Of a stretch of DNA of 64,000 nucleotides, positions 24,507 through 32,908 are shown piece by piece. Source of the stretch: JAYFQF01 sp034927285. GTDB taxonomy: Bacteria; Bacillota; Peptococcia; DRI-13; UBA5745. The notes beneath the pieces were generated by a model. It was not told the origin of the DNA. It did not search any database and was given only the letters and a program-made list of their open reading frames with translations. A program made the translations under genes and the position numbers. The stretch spans positions 25,881 through 89,880 of the forward strand of contig JAYFQF010000015.1 in assembly GCA_034927285.1 (NCBI GenBank). The letters run 5' to 3'. How positions within the stretch are numbered: position 1 is the first letter of the stretch; the number at the start of each line of letters is the position of its first letter.

Positions 24507-25157
24507 CTACTTTTCGGCAGGATTTGCATAAGTGCCTGACCGGACCTTTCTGCCGGGGCAGTCCGCCGCCGAATCCTCCTGTTCTTCCGTTTTTTCCTTT
24601 TCCAGCCGGGCTATTTTCAGCTGTTTTCTGGTGCGGCTGATGCTGCCGGGATGAGCGCCTACGGCCATGGCCATAACGACTTCCGACAGCGAGGCGTCCT
24701 TAGGCAGCTTCTTGGTGGACATCTTCTGCTCAAAAGCCAGGATTTTATCTTCCAGGGTGCCCAGGGTATTAATCTCCATGTCGTCATAGGATTCCCGAAG
24801 GCTCTGGCTGACATAGAGCATGAAGGCATGGCAAAGCTCGTTGTCCCGTTTCAGCAGGATCAGAAATTCTTTTACCGGCACAAATTTCAGTACGGTTTTC
24901 CCCATGGAATAACAGGTGATCTGCCGGATCTCGTCCAGAAGTCCCCCGATCCCCAACAGAGCATCCACATCGTATATGCCGATGCCCTTGATTTTTCCAT
25001 CCTCAGTATTCCGCACCGACATCAGCATGCCTCTCTTGACAATCCAGACATAGCCGTTGAGGCCAAAGGACAGGGTGCAGAAGGTCTTCTTTTTTATTTC
25101 CATGGTCTGAAAAGGCAGCTGCTCTAAAATGCGGTTGCATAATTCCTTGTTGTCCAT
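24507..25157 (-). CDS. Crp/Fnr-like transcriptional regulator
   Basis: A 216-residue protein. Residues ~15-110 form a cyclic-nucleotide-binding-like beta barrel (FGLNGYVWIVKRGMLMSV, IGIYDVDALLGIGGLLDE), then a long dimerisation helix (ELCHAFMLYVSQSLRESY) and a helix-turn-helix (LSEVVMAMAVGAHPGSISRTR). It has no Fnr-type N-terminal Cys cluster. The C-terminus is long, charged and unlike Crp. Small-molecule sensing is probable, ligand unknown. The GGAGG site is close to the ATG. Its location between two divergent paralogous carriers, and repeated motifs in the intergenic region, suggest it controls both. Confidence 0.75.
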   Translation of the reverse strand: MDNKELCNRILEQLPFQTMEIKKKTFCTLSFGLNGYVWIVKRGMLMSVRNTEDGKIKGIGIYDVDALLGIGGLLDEIRQITCYSMGKTVLKFVPVKEFLILLKRDNELCHAFMLYVSQSLRESYDDMEINTLGTLEDKILAFEQKMSTKKLPKDASLSEVVMAMAVGAHPGSISRTRKQLKIARLEKEKTEEQEDSAADCPGRKVRSGTYANPAEK

Positions 25158-25184
25158 ATTTTCCTCCGTTTTTTACCGGCTTTT

Positions 25185-25277
25185 GCAAACCTTATTTTTA
25201 TCTTATGCAAGCCTTTTATCGGTCTTTTCAAGCCTTACGCATACTTTGCGGGCGCCTTTTGCAAGTCTTGTGCAAAA
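25185..25277. promoter_or_regulatory. Iterated GCAAGCCTT motifs and palindrome
   Basis: Four related 9-mers lie between the Crp-like gene and carrier B: GCAAACCTT (25185), GCAAGCCTT (25207), TCAAGCCTT (25228) and GCAAGTCTT (25261). The first three are spaced 21-22 bases, i.e. two helical turns. The last overlaps a palindrome TTTTGCA-N7-TGCAAAA (25257-25277). This is consistent with cooperative binding by the neighbouring Crp-like dimer. No gene is seen in the 311-base gap. Confidence 0.5.
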
Positions 25278-25468
25278 GGCTTTCTTTATTTTTCTTCAAA
25301 AAAAGGAAAAGTCCTCTTTTTCACTAATGCCATCCGACAGAAAATTTTTGGTCAAACCTTAACTCCGGTCAAGAATACCCCGGATTTCTTCCCTTGCGGC
25401 AGCAAGGTGCATATTGCGTCATAAATCTCCCTATGCTACCATGGTCAAGGGGAGGAGGAGTCTCTTAA

Positions 25469-26839
25469 ATGAAGGATAAAGATCTGCTGCTGCGGCAGGC
25501 AATCATCGCGTTTGCCCTGCTGCGGCTGATTAATTATTTTCTCAGTTTGCCGCCGCTGAATTACCTCAGCGCAATTTTTCTGGCCCTGATCATGCTGAGG
25601 GCCCTGCCTAAGCTGGACAAGCCAACCGCCCTGGTGGTGACCGGCCTTTTTCTGATCGGCTCCGTGCTTTTGATCCGGTCCCGGAGCCCTTGGGAGATAT
25701 GGATCGACGCCTTATTAAAGAATGCCGATCTGGTTACTCTTTTTATTTGCGTGCCGATGATGTCCATGCCGTTTTTTTACGAAGACTACCAAAGCGAACT
25801 GAAAACCCTGGTGCAGACCCGGATGCAGAACATCCTGGGCTTTTGCTTACTGGTGTCGGTCTGCGTCCACTTCCTGGCCGTACTGATCAGCGTGGGCGCC
25901 ATGGCCATCATGTATGAACTGATGCATCCTTATGCGGAGCTCTACCGTTCCGAAGATACTTTTTTGCGCAGCTTGACCAGAGCATATAATGCTTCGGGGT
26001 TTTGGTCCCCGGCCTGGGCTTCCATGATCGTGCTGAACGCCCAGCTTCGGGTCCCCTGGGTATCGCTGATCCCCGTAGGGCTCGCCTTCAGCGCCATATT
26101 TATCGGGCTGGATATGGGCAGCATCTTCCTTCGGCAACGTCTTCATCCCGATGATTATCCCCGGCTCCAGGCCGAGGAAGGCGCCCGGGTGGAATGGCGA
26201 AAGCTCCGGATCATGGTGATTTTGGCCGTTGCTTTGATCGGCATGATCATCCTGCTGAACCTGGTAACGCCCTGGGACCTGCTGATCATCGTTCCTATCG
26301 TCTCCATTGCCTTTCCTTTATTGTCGGCGCTGCTGCAGCGTCATCTGCCGGAATACGGAGCCGGCGTCGTGAATTACTACAGAAACTCCCTGCTGAAGGT
26401 CCAGGGGCAATGCGCTCTTTTTACCGCCGCCGGCTTTTTGGGCAAGGCTTTGGACGTCTCCGGAATGGGCGCCCTTTTGCCCAAACTTTTGCCGCAGTTT
26501 TTAACCGTATACCCAACGCTGATGATCGCCGCGATCATGCTGCTTTTGATTTTGCCCTCCCTGGTGGGGATCCATCCCGCCGCCGCCGGCACCGCCCTGG
26601 TGCTGGCGGTAACGCCGGCTTCCCTGGGTCTTAGCCTGATGACGTTCAGCCTGACGGTGCTGGCGGGCTGGCTCATCGCCATCATGGTCTCCCCCTTCTC
26701 GGCCAACAGCCTGATGATCGCAGGCTTAACAGGCCGGCCCTCCTGGAGCATTTCCCTGGGCTTAAACGGTAAATTCGGCCTTTTGGCCCTGGTTTTATTC
26801 AGCATTCTGATCAGCCTGATCGGTCCGCTGCTGGGCTGA
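25469..26839 (+). CDS. Uncharacterised polytopic membrane carrier (paralogue B)
   Basis: A 456-residue membrane protein, paralogue of the carrier encoded at 22947-24335, with the same order of hydrophobic segments and shared blocks (FFYEDYQSELK, GFWSPAWASM, LLQRHLPEYG, AAGFLGKALDVSGMG, VGIHPAAAGTALV, SLGLNG). The differing SPFSANSLMIAGLTG segment near the C-terminus, where A has SPFTATSTLVSGCSG, may affect substrate choice. A GGGGAGGAGGAG site precedes the ATG. The family function is not known to me; secondary transport of an organic anion is the most that can be inferred. Confidence 0.65.
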   Translation: MKDKDLLLRQAIIAFALLRLINYFLSLPPLNYLSAIFLALIMLRALPKLDKPTALVVTGLFLIGSVLLIRSRSPWEIWIDALLKNADLVTLFICVPMMSMPFFYEDYQSELKTLVQTRMQNILGFCLLVSVCVHFLAVLISVGAMAIMYELMHPYAELYRSEDTFLRSLTRAYNASGFWSPAWASMIVLNAQLRVPWVSLIPVGLAFSAIFIGLDMGSIFLRQRLHPDDYPRLQAEEGARVEWRKLRIMVILAVALIGMIILLNLVTPWDLLIIVPIVSIAFPLLSALLQRHLPEYGAGVVNYYRNSLLKVQGQCALFTAAGFLGKALDVSGMGALLPKLLPQFLTVYPTLMIAAIMLLLILPSLVGIHPAAAGTALVLAVTPASLGLSLMTFSLTVLAGWLIAIMVSPFSANSLMIAGLTGRPSWSISLGLNGKFGLLALVLFSILISLIGPLLG

Positions 26840-26903
26840 AAAAGTCCGCCGCATACCCCATAGGATCCAATTATCCCGATCCTTTTATCCTGATGTTTTT
26901 ATA

Positions 26904-26932
26904 TTGAAAAGCGATTTGCACTATGCTATACT
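26904..26932 (+). promoter_or_regulatory. Sigma-A promoter of tRNA gene
   Basis: TTGAAA (26904-26909), 17 bases, TATACT (26927-26932) with extended TGC. The predicted start is about 12 bases before the mature tRNA. Confidence 0.8.
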
Positions 26933-26950
26933 TTAAAAGTCATGTTTTTC

Positions 26951-27025
26951 GGGCCTATAGCTCAGCGGTAGAGCGGCCGGCTCATAACCGGTTGGTCCCT
27001 GGTTCGATCCCAGGTGGGCCCACCA
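26951..27025 (+). tRNA. tRNA-Ile2 (CAU anticodon, lysidine type)
   Basis: A complete cloverleaf with an acceptor stem GGGCCTA/TGGGCCC, D arm GCTC-AGCGGTA-GAGC, anticodon arm GCCGG-CTCATAA-CCGGT, T arm CCTGG-TTCGATC-CCAGG, discriminator A and encoded CCA. The CAT anticodon could be Met or Ile2. C4-G69 and C5-G68 in the acceptor and T12-A23 in the D stem are the positions known to mark the TilS substrate in E. coli, and the CTCATAA loop is typical of Ile2. It is therefore read as the AUA-decoding tRNA. Confidence 0.9.
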
Positions 27026-27037
27026 CCGAAAATGCGC

Positions 27038-27075
27038 GGCACCCCCGGTAAAATATATCCGGGGGTGCTTTTTTT
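27038..27075 (+). terminator. Terminator of tRNA-Ile2
   Basis: GCACCCCCGG (27039-27048) pairs perfectly with CCGGGGGTGC (27059-27068), followed by seven T. It lies 13 bases after the CCA end. Confidence 0.92.
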
Positions 27076-27152
27076 CATCTCCGCTCAGGGAGGATCTGTT
27101 TTCCTTATGCTTATTCTGTCTTTCCGGCTTTTCCGGTTTTCCGCCTTCCGGC

Positions 27153-28289
27153 TCAGTCCAGATAATCCTTCAGCTTACGGCTGCGGCTGGGATGCTTCAG
27201 CTTCCGCAGAGCCTTGGCCTCGATCTGCCGGATCCGTTCACGGGTAACGCCGAATTCCTGTCCCACTTCCTCCAGGGTCCGGGCCCGGCCGTCGTCCAGG
27301 CCAAAGCGCAGCCGCAGCACCTTTTCCTCCCTGGGCGCCAGGGTCCGCAGCACCTCTTCCAGCTGCTCCTTCAGCAACAGGAAAGAGGCGGCCTCGGCAG
27401 GCGCCGGCGCATCGTCGTCTTCGATAAAATCACCCAGATGGCTGTCTTCTTCCTCGCCGATGGGGGTTTCCAGGGAAACCGGTTCCTGGGCAATCTTCTG
27501 AATCTCCCGCACCCGCTCTACCGGGATATCCATTTCATCCGCAATCTCTTCCGGCGTAGGATCCCGTCCCAGCTCCTGCAAGAGCTGACGGTTCACCCGA
27601 ATCAGCTTGTTTATCGTTTCCACCATATGCACCGGGATCCGGATCGTCCGGGCCTGGTCGGCGATGGCTCTGGTTATGGCCTGCCTGATCCACCAGGTGG
27701 CATAAGTACTGAATTTAAAGCCTTTGCGGAAGTCGAATTTCTCCACCGCTTTAATCAGCCCCAGATTTCCTTCCTGGATCAGGTCCAAAAACAGCATCCC
27801 CCGTCCCACATAACGCTTGGCAATGCTGACCACCAGACGCAGGTTGGCCTCCACCAGGCGCTTCTTGGCGTACTCGTCGCCTTCCTCCATCTTTTTGGCC
27901 AATTCCACTTCCTCTTCCGCGGATAAAAGGGGAACCCGGCCGATTTCTTTCAGGTACATGCGGACCGGATCGTCGATTCCGATGCCCTCCGGGACGCTTA
28001 AGTCGATCTCCACTTCGCCTTCTGCAGCGACAGCCCCGTCAATGTCGATGTTTTCTACATCCTGCTCCTCGTCCAGCTTCACCAGTTCCACCGGATCGTC
28101 GGCCTGGATTTCAATATTCATCGACGTCAGGGTTTCGTAAACATCATCTATCTGTTCAGGCGTCAGTTCCATGTTCTGAAGAGCGTCCATGATTTCTCCA
28201 TAGGTCAGGATACCGCGCTTTTTCCCCTTAGCCATCAGCTCTTTCAGCTTTTCCATTTTTATCGTTTCAGGATCTTTTTCGTTCTTCAA
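27153..28289 (-). CDS. rpoD: RNA polymerase sigma-A (RpoD)
   Basis: A 378-residue primary sigma factor. An acidic N-terminal region 1.1 precedes region 1.2 (DPVRMYLKEIGRVPLLSAEE). Regions 2 (EANLRLVVSIAKRYVGRG, KFSTYATWWIRQAITRAI), 3 (VHMVETINKLIRVNR) and 4 (LEEVGQEFGVTRERIRQIE) are complete. The length is that of Gram-positive SigA. The start is TTG 28289, with GGGGGAG 7 bases upstream. It follows dnaG by 18 bases in the classical dnaG-rpoD macromolecular-synthesis operon. Confidence 0.97.
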   Translation of the reverse strand: MKNEKDPETIKMEKLKELMAKGKKRGILTYGEIMDALQNMELTPEQIDDVYETLTSMNIEIQADDPVELVKLDEEQDVENIDIDGAVAAEGEVEIDLSVPEGIGIDDPVRMYLKEIGRVPLLSAEEEVELAKKMEEGDEYAKKRLVEANLRLVVSIAKRYVGRGMLFLDLIQEGNLGLIKAVEKFDFRKGFKFSTYATWWIRQAITRAIADQARTIRIPVHMVETINKLIRVNRQLLQELGRDPTPEEIADEMDIPVERVREIQKIAQEPVSLETPIGEEEDSHLGDFIEDDDAPAPAEAASFLLLKEQLEEVLRTLAPREEKVLRLRFGLDDGRARTLEEVGQEFGVTRERIRQIEAKALRKLKHPSRSRKLKDYLD

Positions 28290-28307
28290 GCTACCGCTCC
28301 CCCCTTC

Positions 28308-30155
28308 TCAGGGTTTTAGTCTCTGTTTTTCTATCGTCAATCCGGATAATCTACTCATTACTTCTCTTGCCCCGCTGATGTCTCCGGACTTTTCCAGCCT
28401 GGCAAGCAAGTCCATTTGTGCTTTTATCTGGTCATCCAGCCTTTTTTTCTTCAGGACAAAAAGGCTGTCGCTATATTTCTTTTCCTCATCGCCGGGGACG
28501 GCTTCCGTCAGCAAAACGGCAGTCAGCCAATCCCGCTCGTCGGGGTCCTGCACCAAAGCCAGCAATTCCTCTTCCTTCAACGCCTGATAACCGGCCTGGC
28601 GCAAAGCCTGCACCGTCAGATACAGGTTCCTGGGCGGACCGCTTTGGAACAGCTCGCCGCCGCCCTGAGCTTCGATTTTTTCCAGGCGTTCCGGTTTTTG
28701 CAGCATAGCCCGGAACAAAATGATCTGAGCCTGTTCCACGCCCTGAACGCCGTTTCTCCGGAATCTCCGGCCGTAAGCATCCTCCTGGCCCTGGGGTCCG
28801 GAGGCTTCGCCATCCTCCGGGGTTCCCCTGCCCGGAGTCTTCGGCCTGCCCTTGGCGCCCAAAGTATAGCGCCGCAATTCCTCTTTGATGGCCCCTTCGG
28901 GAAATCTCAGGGTATCCGCCATCATGGTGATGTGACCCTGCCGGGCCACGGGACTTTTTATTCTGGCCAGATCCGGCAGGGTGGCCTGAATGATCTCCAC
29001 CTTCCCCGCCATGGTATCACTATCAAATTTTTCCATATTCTTGCTGAATTTATACGCAAATAAGGAAAAAGCTTTATCGGCTAAGGAAAGAAAGGCTTCC
29101 GGCCCCTGATTTTTCAGGAATTCGTCGGGATCCTTCCCCTGGGGCACCCGGATTATCCCTACCTGGCAGCCCTGGACGTCCAGAATATCCAGGCCCCGCA
29201 TGGTGGCCGCCTCACCGGCCGCGTCGGAATCATAGCAGATCAACGTCCGGTAAGTATAGCGGGTCAACAGCCTGGCCTGATCCTGGGTTAACGCTGTGCC
29301 CAGGGAAGCCACCGCATTGGTGATTCCCCGCTGATGAGCGGCGATCACATCCATATAGCCTTCCATGATGATAACCTGATCCTTTTGCCGGATAGAGCCC
29401 TTGGCCAGGTTCAGGCCGTAAAGCAGCCGCCCTTTACTAAACAGAGGCGTATCCTGAGAGTTCAGGTATTTCGGCTGCTCGTCCCCCATGGTGCGGCCGC
29501 CGAAGCCCACCACATGGGAGCGATCGTCAAAAATCGGATAGATAACCCGGTGACGGAACTTGTCGATCAGGCTATCCCGCTGGCTTTTTACCGAAAGCCC
29601 CAGGGTCAGAAGCTCTTCTTCCGTAACCTGCCTGTCCAGAAGAGCCCTGGTCAGGCTGTCCCATTGGTCCGGCGCATAACCCAGGCCAAAGGTTTCCAGA
29701 ATCTCCGGAGTCAGCTGCCGGCGTTCAAAATAAGCCCGCCCCTCCTTACCCTGAGGTCCCATCAGGCAGTCCCGGTAATACTCGAAGGCCCACCGGTTGA
29801 TCTGGCGCAGCCGCTTTACGCGGGCTTCCTGCCGCTTTTGGGCAGGGGTCTGCTCCTTTTCCGGCAGGGCCACGCCATAGCGGGCCGCCAGCTTCTCCAC
29901 AGCTTCAAAAAAGCTGATGCCTTCCCTTTCCATCAGAAAACTAAAAACATTGCCCCCCTTGCCGCAGCCGAAGCAATGGTAGATCTGCTTTCCCGGTGAT
30001 ACTACAAAAGAAGGCGTTTTTTCCTGGTGAAAAGGGCATAGACCGGTGTAATTCTGGCCTTTCTTTTTTAAGACCACATGTTCGCCAATGATCTCAACGA
30101 TGTCGGCCCGCTGCCGCAGGCCTTCTATAACGTCTTCTGAGATTCTGCCGTTCAC
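28308..30155 (-). CDS. dnaG: DNA primase
   Basis: A 615-residue DnaG primase. The N-terminal zinc-binding domain is visible (CPFHQEKTPSF, CFGCGKGG at ~40-70). The TOPRIM core follows with EGYMDVIAAHQRG (~270) and CYDSDAAGEAA (~315). The C-terminal helicase-interaction region is present but diverged. The start is GTG 30155 with GGCGGG upstream. It lies downstream of dgt (96-base gap) and upstream of rpoD. Confidence 0.96.
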   Translation of the reverse strand: MNGRISEDVIEGLRQRADIVEIIGEHVVLKKKGQNYTGLCPFHQEKTPSFVVSPGKQIYHCFGCGKGGNVFSFLMEREGISFFEAVEKLAARYGVALPEKEQTPAQKRQEARVKRLRQINRWAFEYYRDCLMGPQGKEGRAYFERRQLTPEILETFGLGYAPDQWDSLTRALLDRQVTEEELLTLGLSVKSQRDSLIDKFRHRVIYPIFDDRSHVVGFGGRTMGDEQPKYLNSQDTPLFSKGRLLYGLNLAKGSIRQKDQVIIMEGYMDVIAAHQRGITNAVASLGTALTQDQARLLTRYTYRTLICYDSDAAGEAATMRGLDILDVQGCQVGIIRVPQGKDPDEFLKNQGPEAFLSLADKAFSLFAYKFSKNMEKFDSDTMAGKVEIIQATLPDLARIKSPVARQGHITMMADTLRFPEGAIKEELRRYTLGAKGRPKTPGRGTPEDGEASGPQGQEDAYGRRFRRNGVQGVEQAQIILFRAMLQKPERLEKIEAQGGGELFQSGPPRNLYLTVQALRQAGYQALKEEELLALVQDPDERDWLTAVLLTEAVPGDEEKKYSDSLFVLKKKRLDDQIKAQMDLLARLEKSGDISGAREVMSRLSGLTIEKQRLKP

Positions 30156-30251
30156 TGATACTACACCCGCCTAACGTTTAACGCAGTCTACATTTCGATA
30201 TCGGTATCCCTTTTTCCTGCTTTTTCTCAAAGGTTTAAAAATATGTAACAA

Positions 30252-31337
30252 TTAGACAATAATGGGATTTGGTAAGGCCAAGGCCTGGAAAAGGGCCAGG
30301 CAGTACTGGTCCGTCAGGGAGGAAAGGTAATCCACCACAGCCCTTTCCGCCCCTTCCCGGCTGCCGATTTCCCGGTACATGGCCGGCAGTTTTTCCTGGT
30401 GCTTCATGAAGTGACGGAAGAGAAATTCCAGTACATACATGGCCTTTTCTTTTTCCGCCATACAATATTCGCCCTGATATACCCGTTCAAACATAAACTC
30501 CCGCATTTTCTGGAAAGCCGACAAAAGATGAGGACTCATGAGGATCTCCCGCTGGCCCTCCTCCAGCCGGGGCAAGTTCGTATAAATCAGGTCTTTTACC
30601 AAAGTGGCGATCCGCTGGCTGTGGCTGTGGCCCAGAATTTCCGCCAGCTCCCGGGGGATCTCTTCCTCCTTCAGCACGCCGGTGCGCAGGCTGTCGTCGA
30701 TATCATGCTGCACATAGGCGATTTTGTCGGAAAAGCGGACGATCTGCCCTTCGATAGTCTTATCCCGGCGGCCGGCGGCGGAAAGCCCCCGGTGCTTGAA
30801 AATACCGTCCAGAGTTTCCACCGTCAGATTCAGGCCCCTGCCGTCGCTGCGCTTTTCCAGGTAACTCAATACGCGGATACTGTGGCTTTGATGGTCAAAG
30901 CCTCCGGGCAAAAGCCGGTCGAATACGATTTCCCCGGAGTGAGAAAAGGGGGTATGCCCCACGTCGTGGCCCAGGGCGATAGCCTCGATCAGATCCAGGT
31001 TCAGCCCCAGGGCCCGGCCGATGGTCCGGGAGATCTGGGAAACCTCCAGGGTATGAGTCAGTCTGGTCCGGAAGTTTTCTCCGTTGGCGGCGATATACAC
31101 CTGGGTTTTATGCTTCAGGCTGCGGAAGGCCGCGGAATGGGTGATTCTGTCCCGGTCCCGCATGTAGCAGGTGCGGATTTCGTCTTCCATTTCCGTTTTG
31201 TCCTTCCGGCCGTGGCTCTCGGCGGAAAAAGCGGCCCAGGGAGCCAGCAGCTGTCTCTCCTGGGCTTCAAGCTTTTCTCTTATGCAGGATTCCTTCCCTG
31301 GTTTCCCGGTTTGGCTCATCTTCTCGGCTTGGGTCAT
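30252..31337 (-). CDS. dgt: Deoxyguanosinetriphosphate triphosphohydrolase-like dNTPase
   Basis: A 361-residue HD-domain dNTP triphosphohydrolase. It carries the family segments RDRDRITHSAAFRSLKHKTQV (as residues ~60-80), FRTRLTHTLEVSQISRTIG with the first metal His, and GHDVGHTPFSHSGE with the HD pair. It cleaves dNTPs to nucleosides and triphosphate and so trims dNTP pools, a sensible neighbour for primase. The ATG lies one base after the stop of the flavodoxin-like gene, with only a weak AAAGAGA site. Translational coupling is therefore likely. Confidence 0.93.
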   Translation of the reverse strand: MTQAEKMSQTGKPGKESCIREKLEAQERQLLAPWAAFSAESHGRKDKTEMEDEIRTCYMRDRDRITHSAAFRSLKHKTQVYIAANGENFRTRLTHTLEVSQISRTIGRALGLNLDLIEAIALGHDVGHTPFSHSGEIVFDRLLPGGFDHQSHSIRVLSYLEKRSDGRGLNLTVETLDGIFKHRGLSAAGRRDKTIEGQIVRFSDKIAYVQHDIDDSLRTGVLKEEEIPRELAEILGHSHSQRIATLVKDLIYTNLPRLEEGQREILMSPHLLSAFQKMREFMFERVYQGEYCMAEKEKAMYVLEFLFRHFMKHQEKLPAMYREIGSREGAERAVVDYLSSLTDQYCLALFQALALPNPIIV

Positions 31338-31338
31338 T

Positions 31339-31938
31339 TTATCTCTTTCTTAAATCCTTGGTGGCTTCGGCTACTTCCACGATTCTTTTCGCTAAAGCGG
31401 TCATTTTCTTTTTGGCGTCCTCATTTCCCGCGGCGGGATCCGCCAGTCCGCAGCCGCCGTGACCGGCGCCGACGGCGGGATGGGTATTGCCTACTACGGT
31501 CATACCGTAAACCAGCATAGCGTCCCGCACGGCGCTCATAGCCTGCTCTTCGCCGCCGTACTGGCTGTGGCCCACGGCCATAGCCCCGCCCACCACGTTA
31601 CACAGGGCGAATTCGCCCCGCAGATAACGGATCTTATCAAAAAAGGCCTTTAGCTGGGCGCTGATGGTTCCAAAATATACCGGCGTACCGAAAATGATTC
31701 CGTCGGCCTTTTTTAAAAGCTCCACCACCTCCATCATCTTGGTGCCCTCCAGGCAAATGCCCTTGCAGGGCTTGGAGCAGTTGATGCAAAAAGGCGTGGC
31801 ACAGTCGTCCAGGGCGGGACAGACATTAATTAAACGGGTTTCCGCCCCCAGACGCGCAGCCTCTTCCAGCCCGATATTCAGCATATGAGCCGTATTTCCT
31901 TCCTGATTGGGGCTGCCGCAGATGCCTAAAATCAACAT
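31339..31938 (-). CDS. Flavodoxin-fold NAD(P)H-dependent FMN reductase
   Basis: A 199-residue iron-sulfur-flavoprotein-like/NADPH-dependent FMN reductase family protein. The FMN phosphate loop is CGSPNQEGNT near the N-terminus. A Cys-rich segment DDCATPFCINCSKPCKGIC (~50-68) resembles the compact Cys motif of iron-sulfur flavoproteins. FGTPVYFGTISAQLKAFFD follows, typical of the family. The start is ATG 31938, with AAAGGAGAG upstream; an earlier in-frame ATG lacks a site. It is the first gene before dgt. The partner redox system is unknown. Confidence 0.85.
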   Translation of the reverse strand: MLILGICGSPNQEGNTAHMLNIGLEEAARLGAETRLINVCPALDDCATPFCINCSKPCKGICLEGTKMMEVVELLKKADGIIFGTPVYFGTISAQLKAFFDKIRYLRGEFALCNVVGGAMAVGHSQYGGEEQAMSAVRDAMLVYGMTVVGNTHPAVGAGHGGCGLADPAAGNEDAKKKMTALAKRIVEVAEATKDLRKR

Positions 31939-32123
31939 AATCGATCTCTCCTTTTTCATGATGATGGGATAATTCTGAAGAAAACCTCAGCGATACAAAA
32001 TACCACACTTATTTCTAATTAGCTATCTTTCCTGAAAATCCTTCTTGCTTGTGAAAAATACAAAGGGTTTCCCCAAGGTTCAAAGAAATCCCTGGAAGCC
32101 GGGTCCGGCGGCGAAAAAAGCGG

Positions 32124-32162
32124 GAAAATACAAAAGAGCAGCAGGCCCGCCTAAGCCTGCTG
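32124..32162 (-). terminator. Terminator of the liv/CBS-ACT operon
   Basis: CAGCAGGC (32139-32146) pairs with GCCTGCTG (32155-32162). On the minus strand CTCTTTTGTATTTT follows. It lies 48 bases after the CBS-ACT gene. The remaining 31939-32123 gap shows no gene. Confidence 0.75.
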
Positions 32163-32209
32163 TCCCCTCAGATCTGTTTTTGAGGATATAATAAAACTTT
32201 CCGCGCCGG

Positions 32210-32857
32210 TTATACCTTTTCATAAATTACCGAGACGCTCAGCTTTTCCAGATCTTCGACGATCTTGTCGATATCGGCCTCCCGATTAACCCGGAAGGTC
32301 ATGGCGGACTGCTCCTTTTCACTGACCCGGACGGTCACATGGGAAATATTTCCGCCGCACTGACTGATGATGGTGGCGATCTTGCCCAGGATGCCGGGAG
32401 GGTTGCCTTTGACCGTAGCGGTGATCCGGAAGCCCGGCACCTTCAGCCCCATGATGTCGATGAAGGCGTCAAAAATATTGGTCTCCGTGATGATCCCCAC
32501 CAAAGCTCCGTTTTTCGTTACGGGAATAGCGCCGATTTTATGATTGCGCATCAGCACCGCCGCTTCCTCCAGCAGCTCGTCGGCTTCAATGGTAATCAGC
32601 TTGCGCTTGGGCAGGATATCCCCCACCTTGGTTTTCATTAAAATATAGTTCAGTTCGTGAGCGCTCAGGCTGGTGGCCTGGGAAGGCATGGCTTTTTGCA
32701 GCTCTTTTTCGGTAATGATGCCCACCAGGTCATTGTTTTTGTCCACCACGGGCATGCGGCGAAAATTATTTTCGGAAATCAGCTGCATGGCCTCCACCAC
32801 CGGAGTATCCAAACCGGTTACCACCGGATGGGGAGTCATTCTTTCATAGACACGCAT
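32210..32857 (-). CDS. CBS-pair and ACT-domain protein (AcuB-like)
   Basis: A 215-residue cytosolic sensor-like protein: two CBS motifs (residues ~5-55, NNFRRMPVVDKNNDLVGIIT; ~75-130, HKIGAIPVTKNGALVGIIT) followed by an ACT domain (~140-213, GNPPGILGKIATIISQCGGN). CBS pairs bind adenosine nucleotides and ACT domains bind amino acids. It follows livF by 51 bases as the last gene of the branched-chain amino acid transporter operon, so it may sense branched-chain amino acids. The ATG at 32857 has GGAGG 7 bases upstream; GTG 32863 is too close to the site. Confidence 0.85.
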   Translation of the reverse strand: MRVYERMTPHPVVTGLDTPVVEAMQLISENNFRRMPVVDKNNDLVGIITEKELQKAMPSQATSLSAHELNYILMKTKVGDILPKRKLITIEADELLEEAAVLMRNHKIGAIPVTKNGALVGIITETNIFDAFIDIMGLKVPGFRITATVKGNPPGILGKIATIISQCGGNISHVTVRVSEKEQSAMTFRVNREADIDKIVEDLEKLSVSVIYEKV

Positions 32858-32908
32858 AGGCACACCTCCAAAATTTCTTGGTTTACTAAGCTTTCCCAGG
32901 GATAATAT

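Noticed and set aside
26951..27025. Elongator tRNA-Met
   Set aside because: The CAU anticodon fits both, but C4-G69, C5-G68, T12-A23 and the CTCATAA loop match the lysidine-modified tRNA-Ile2.
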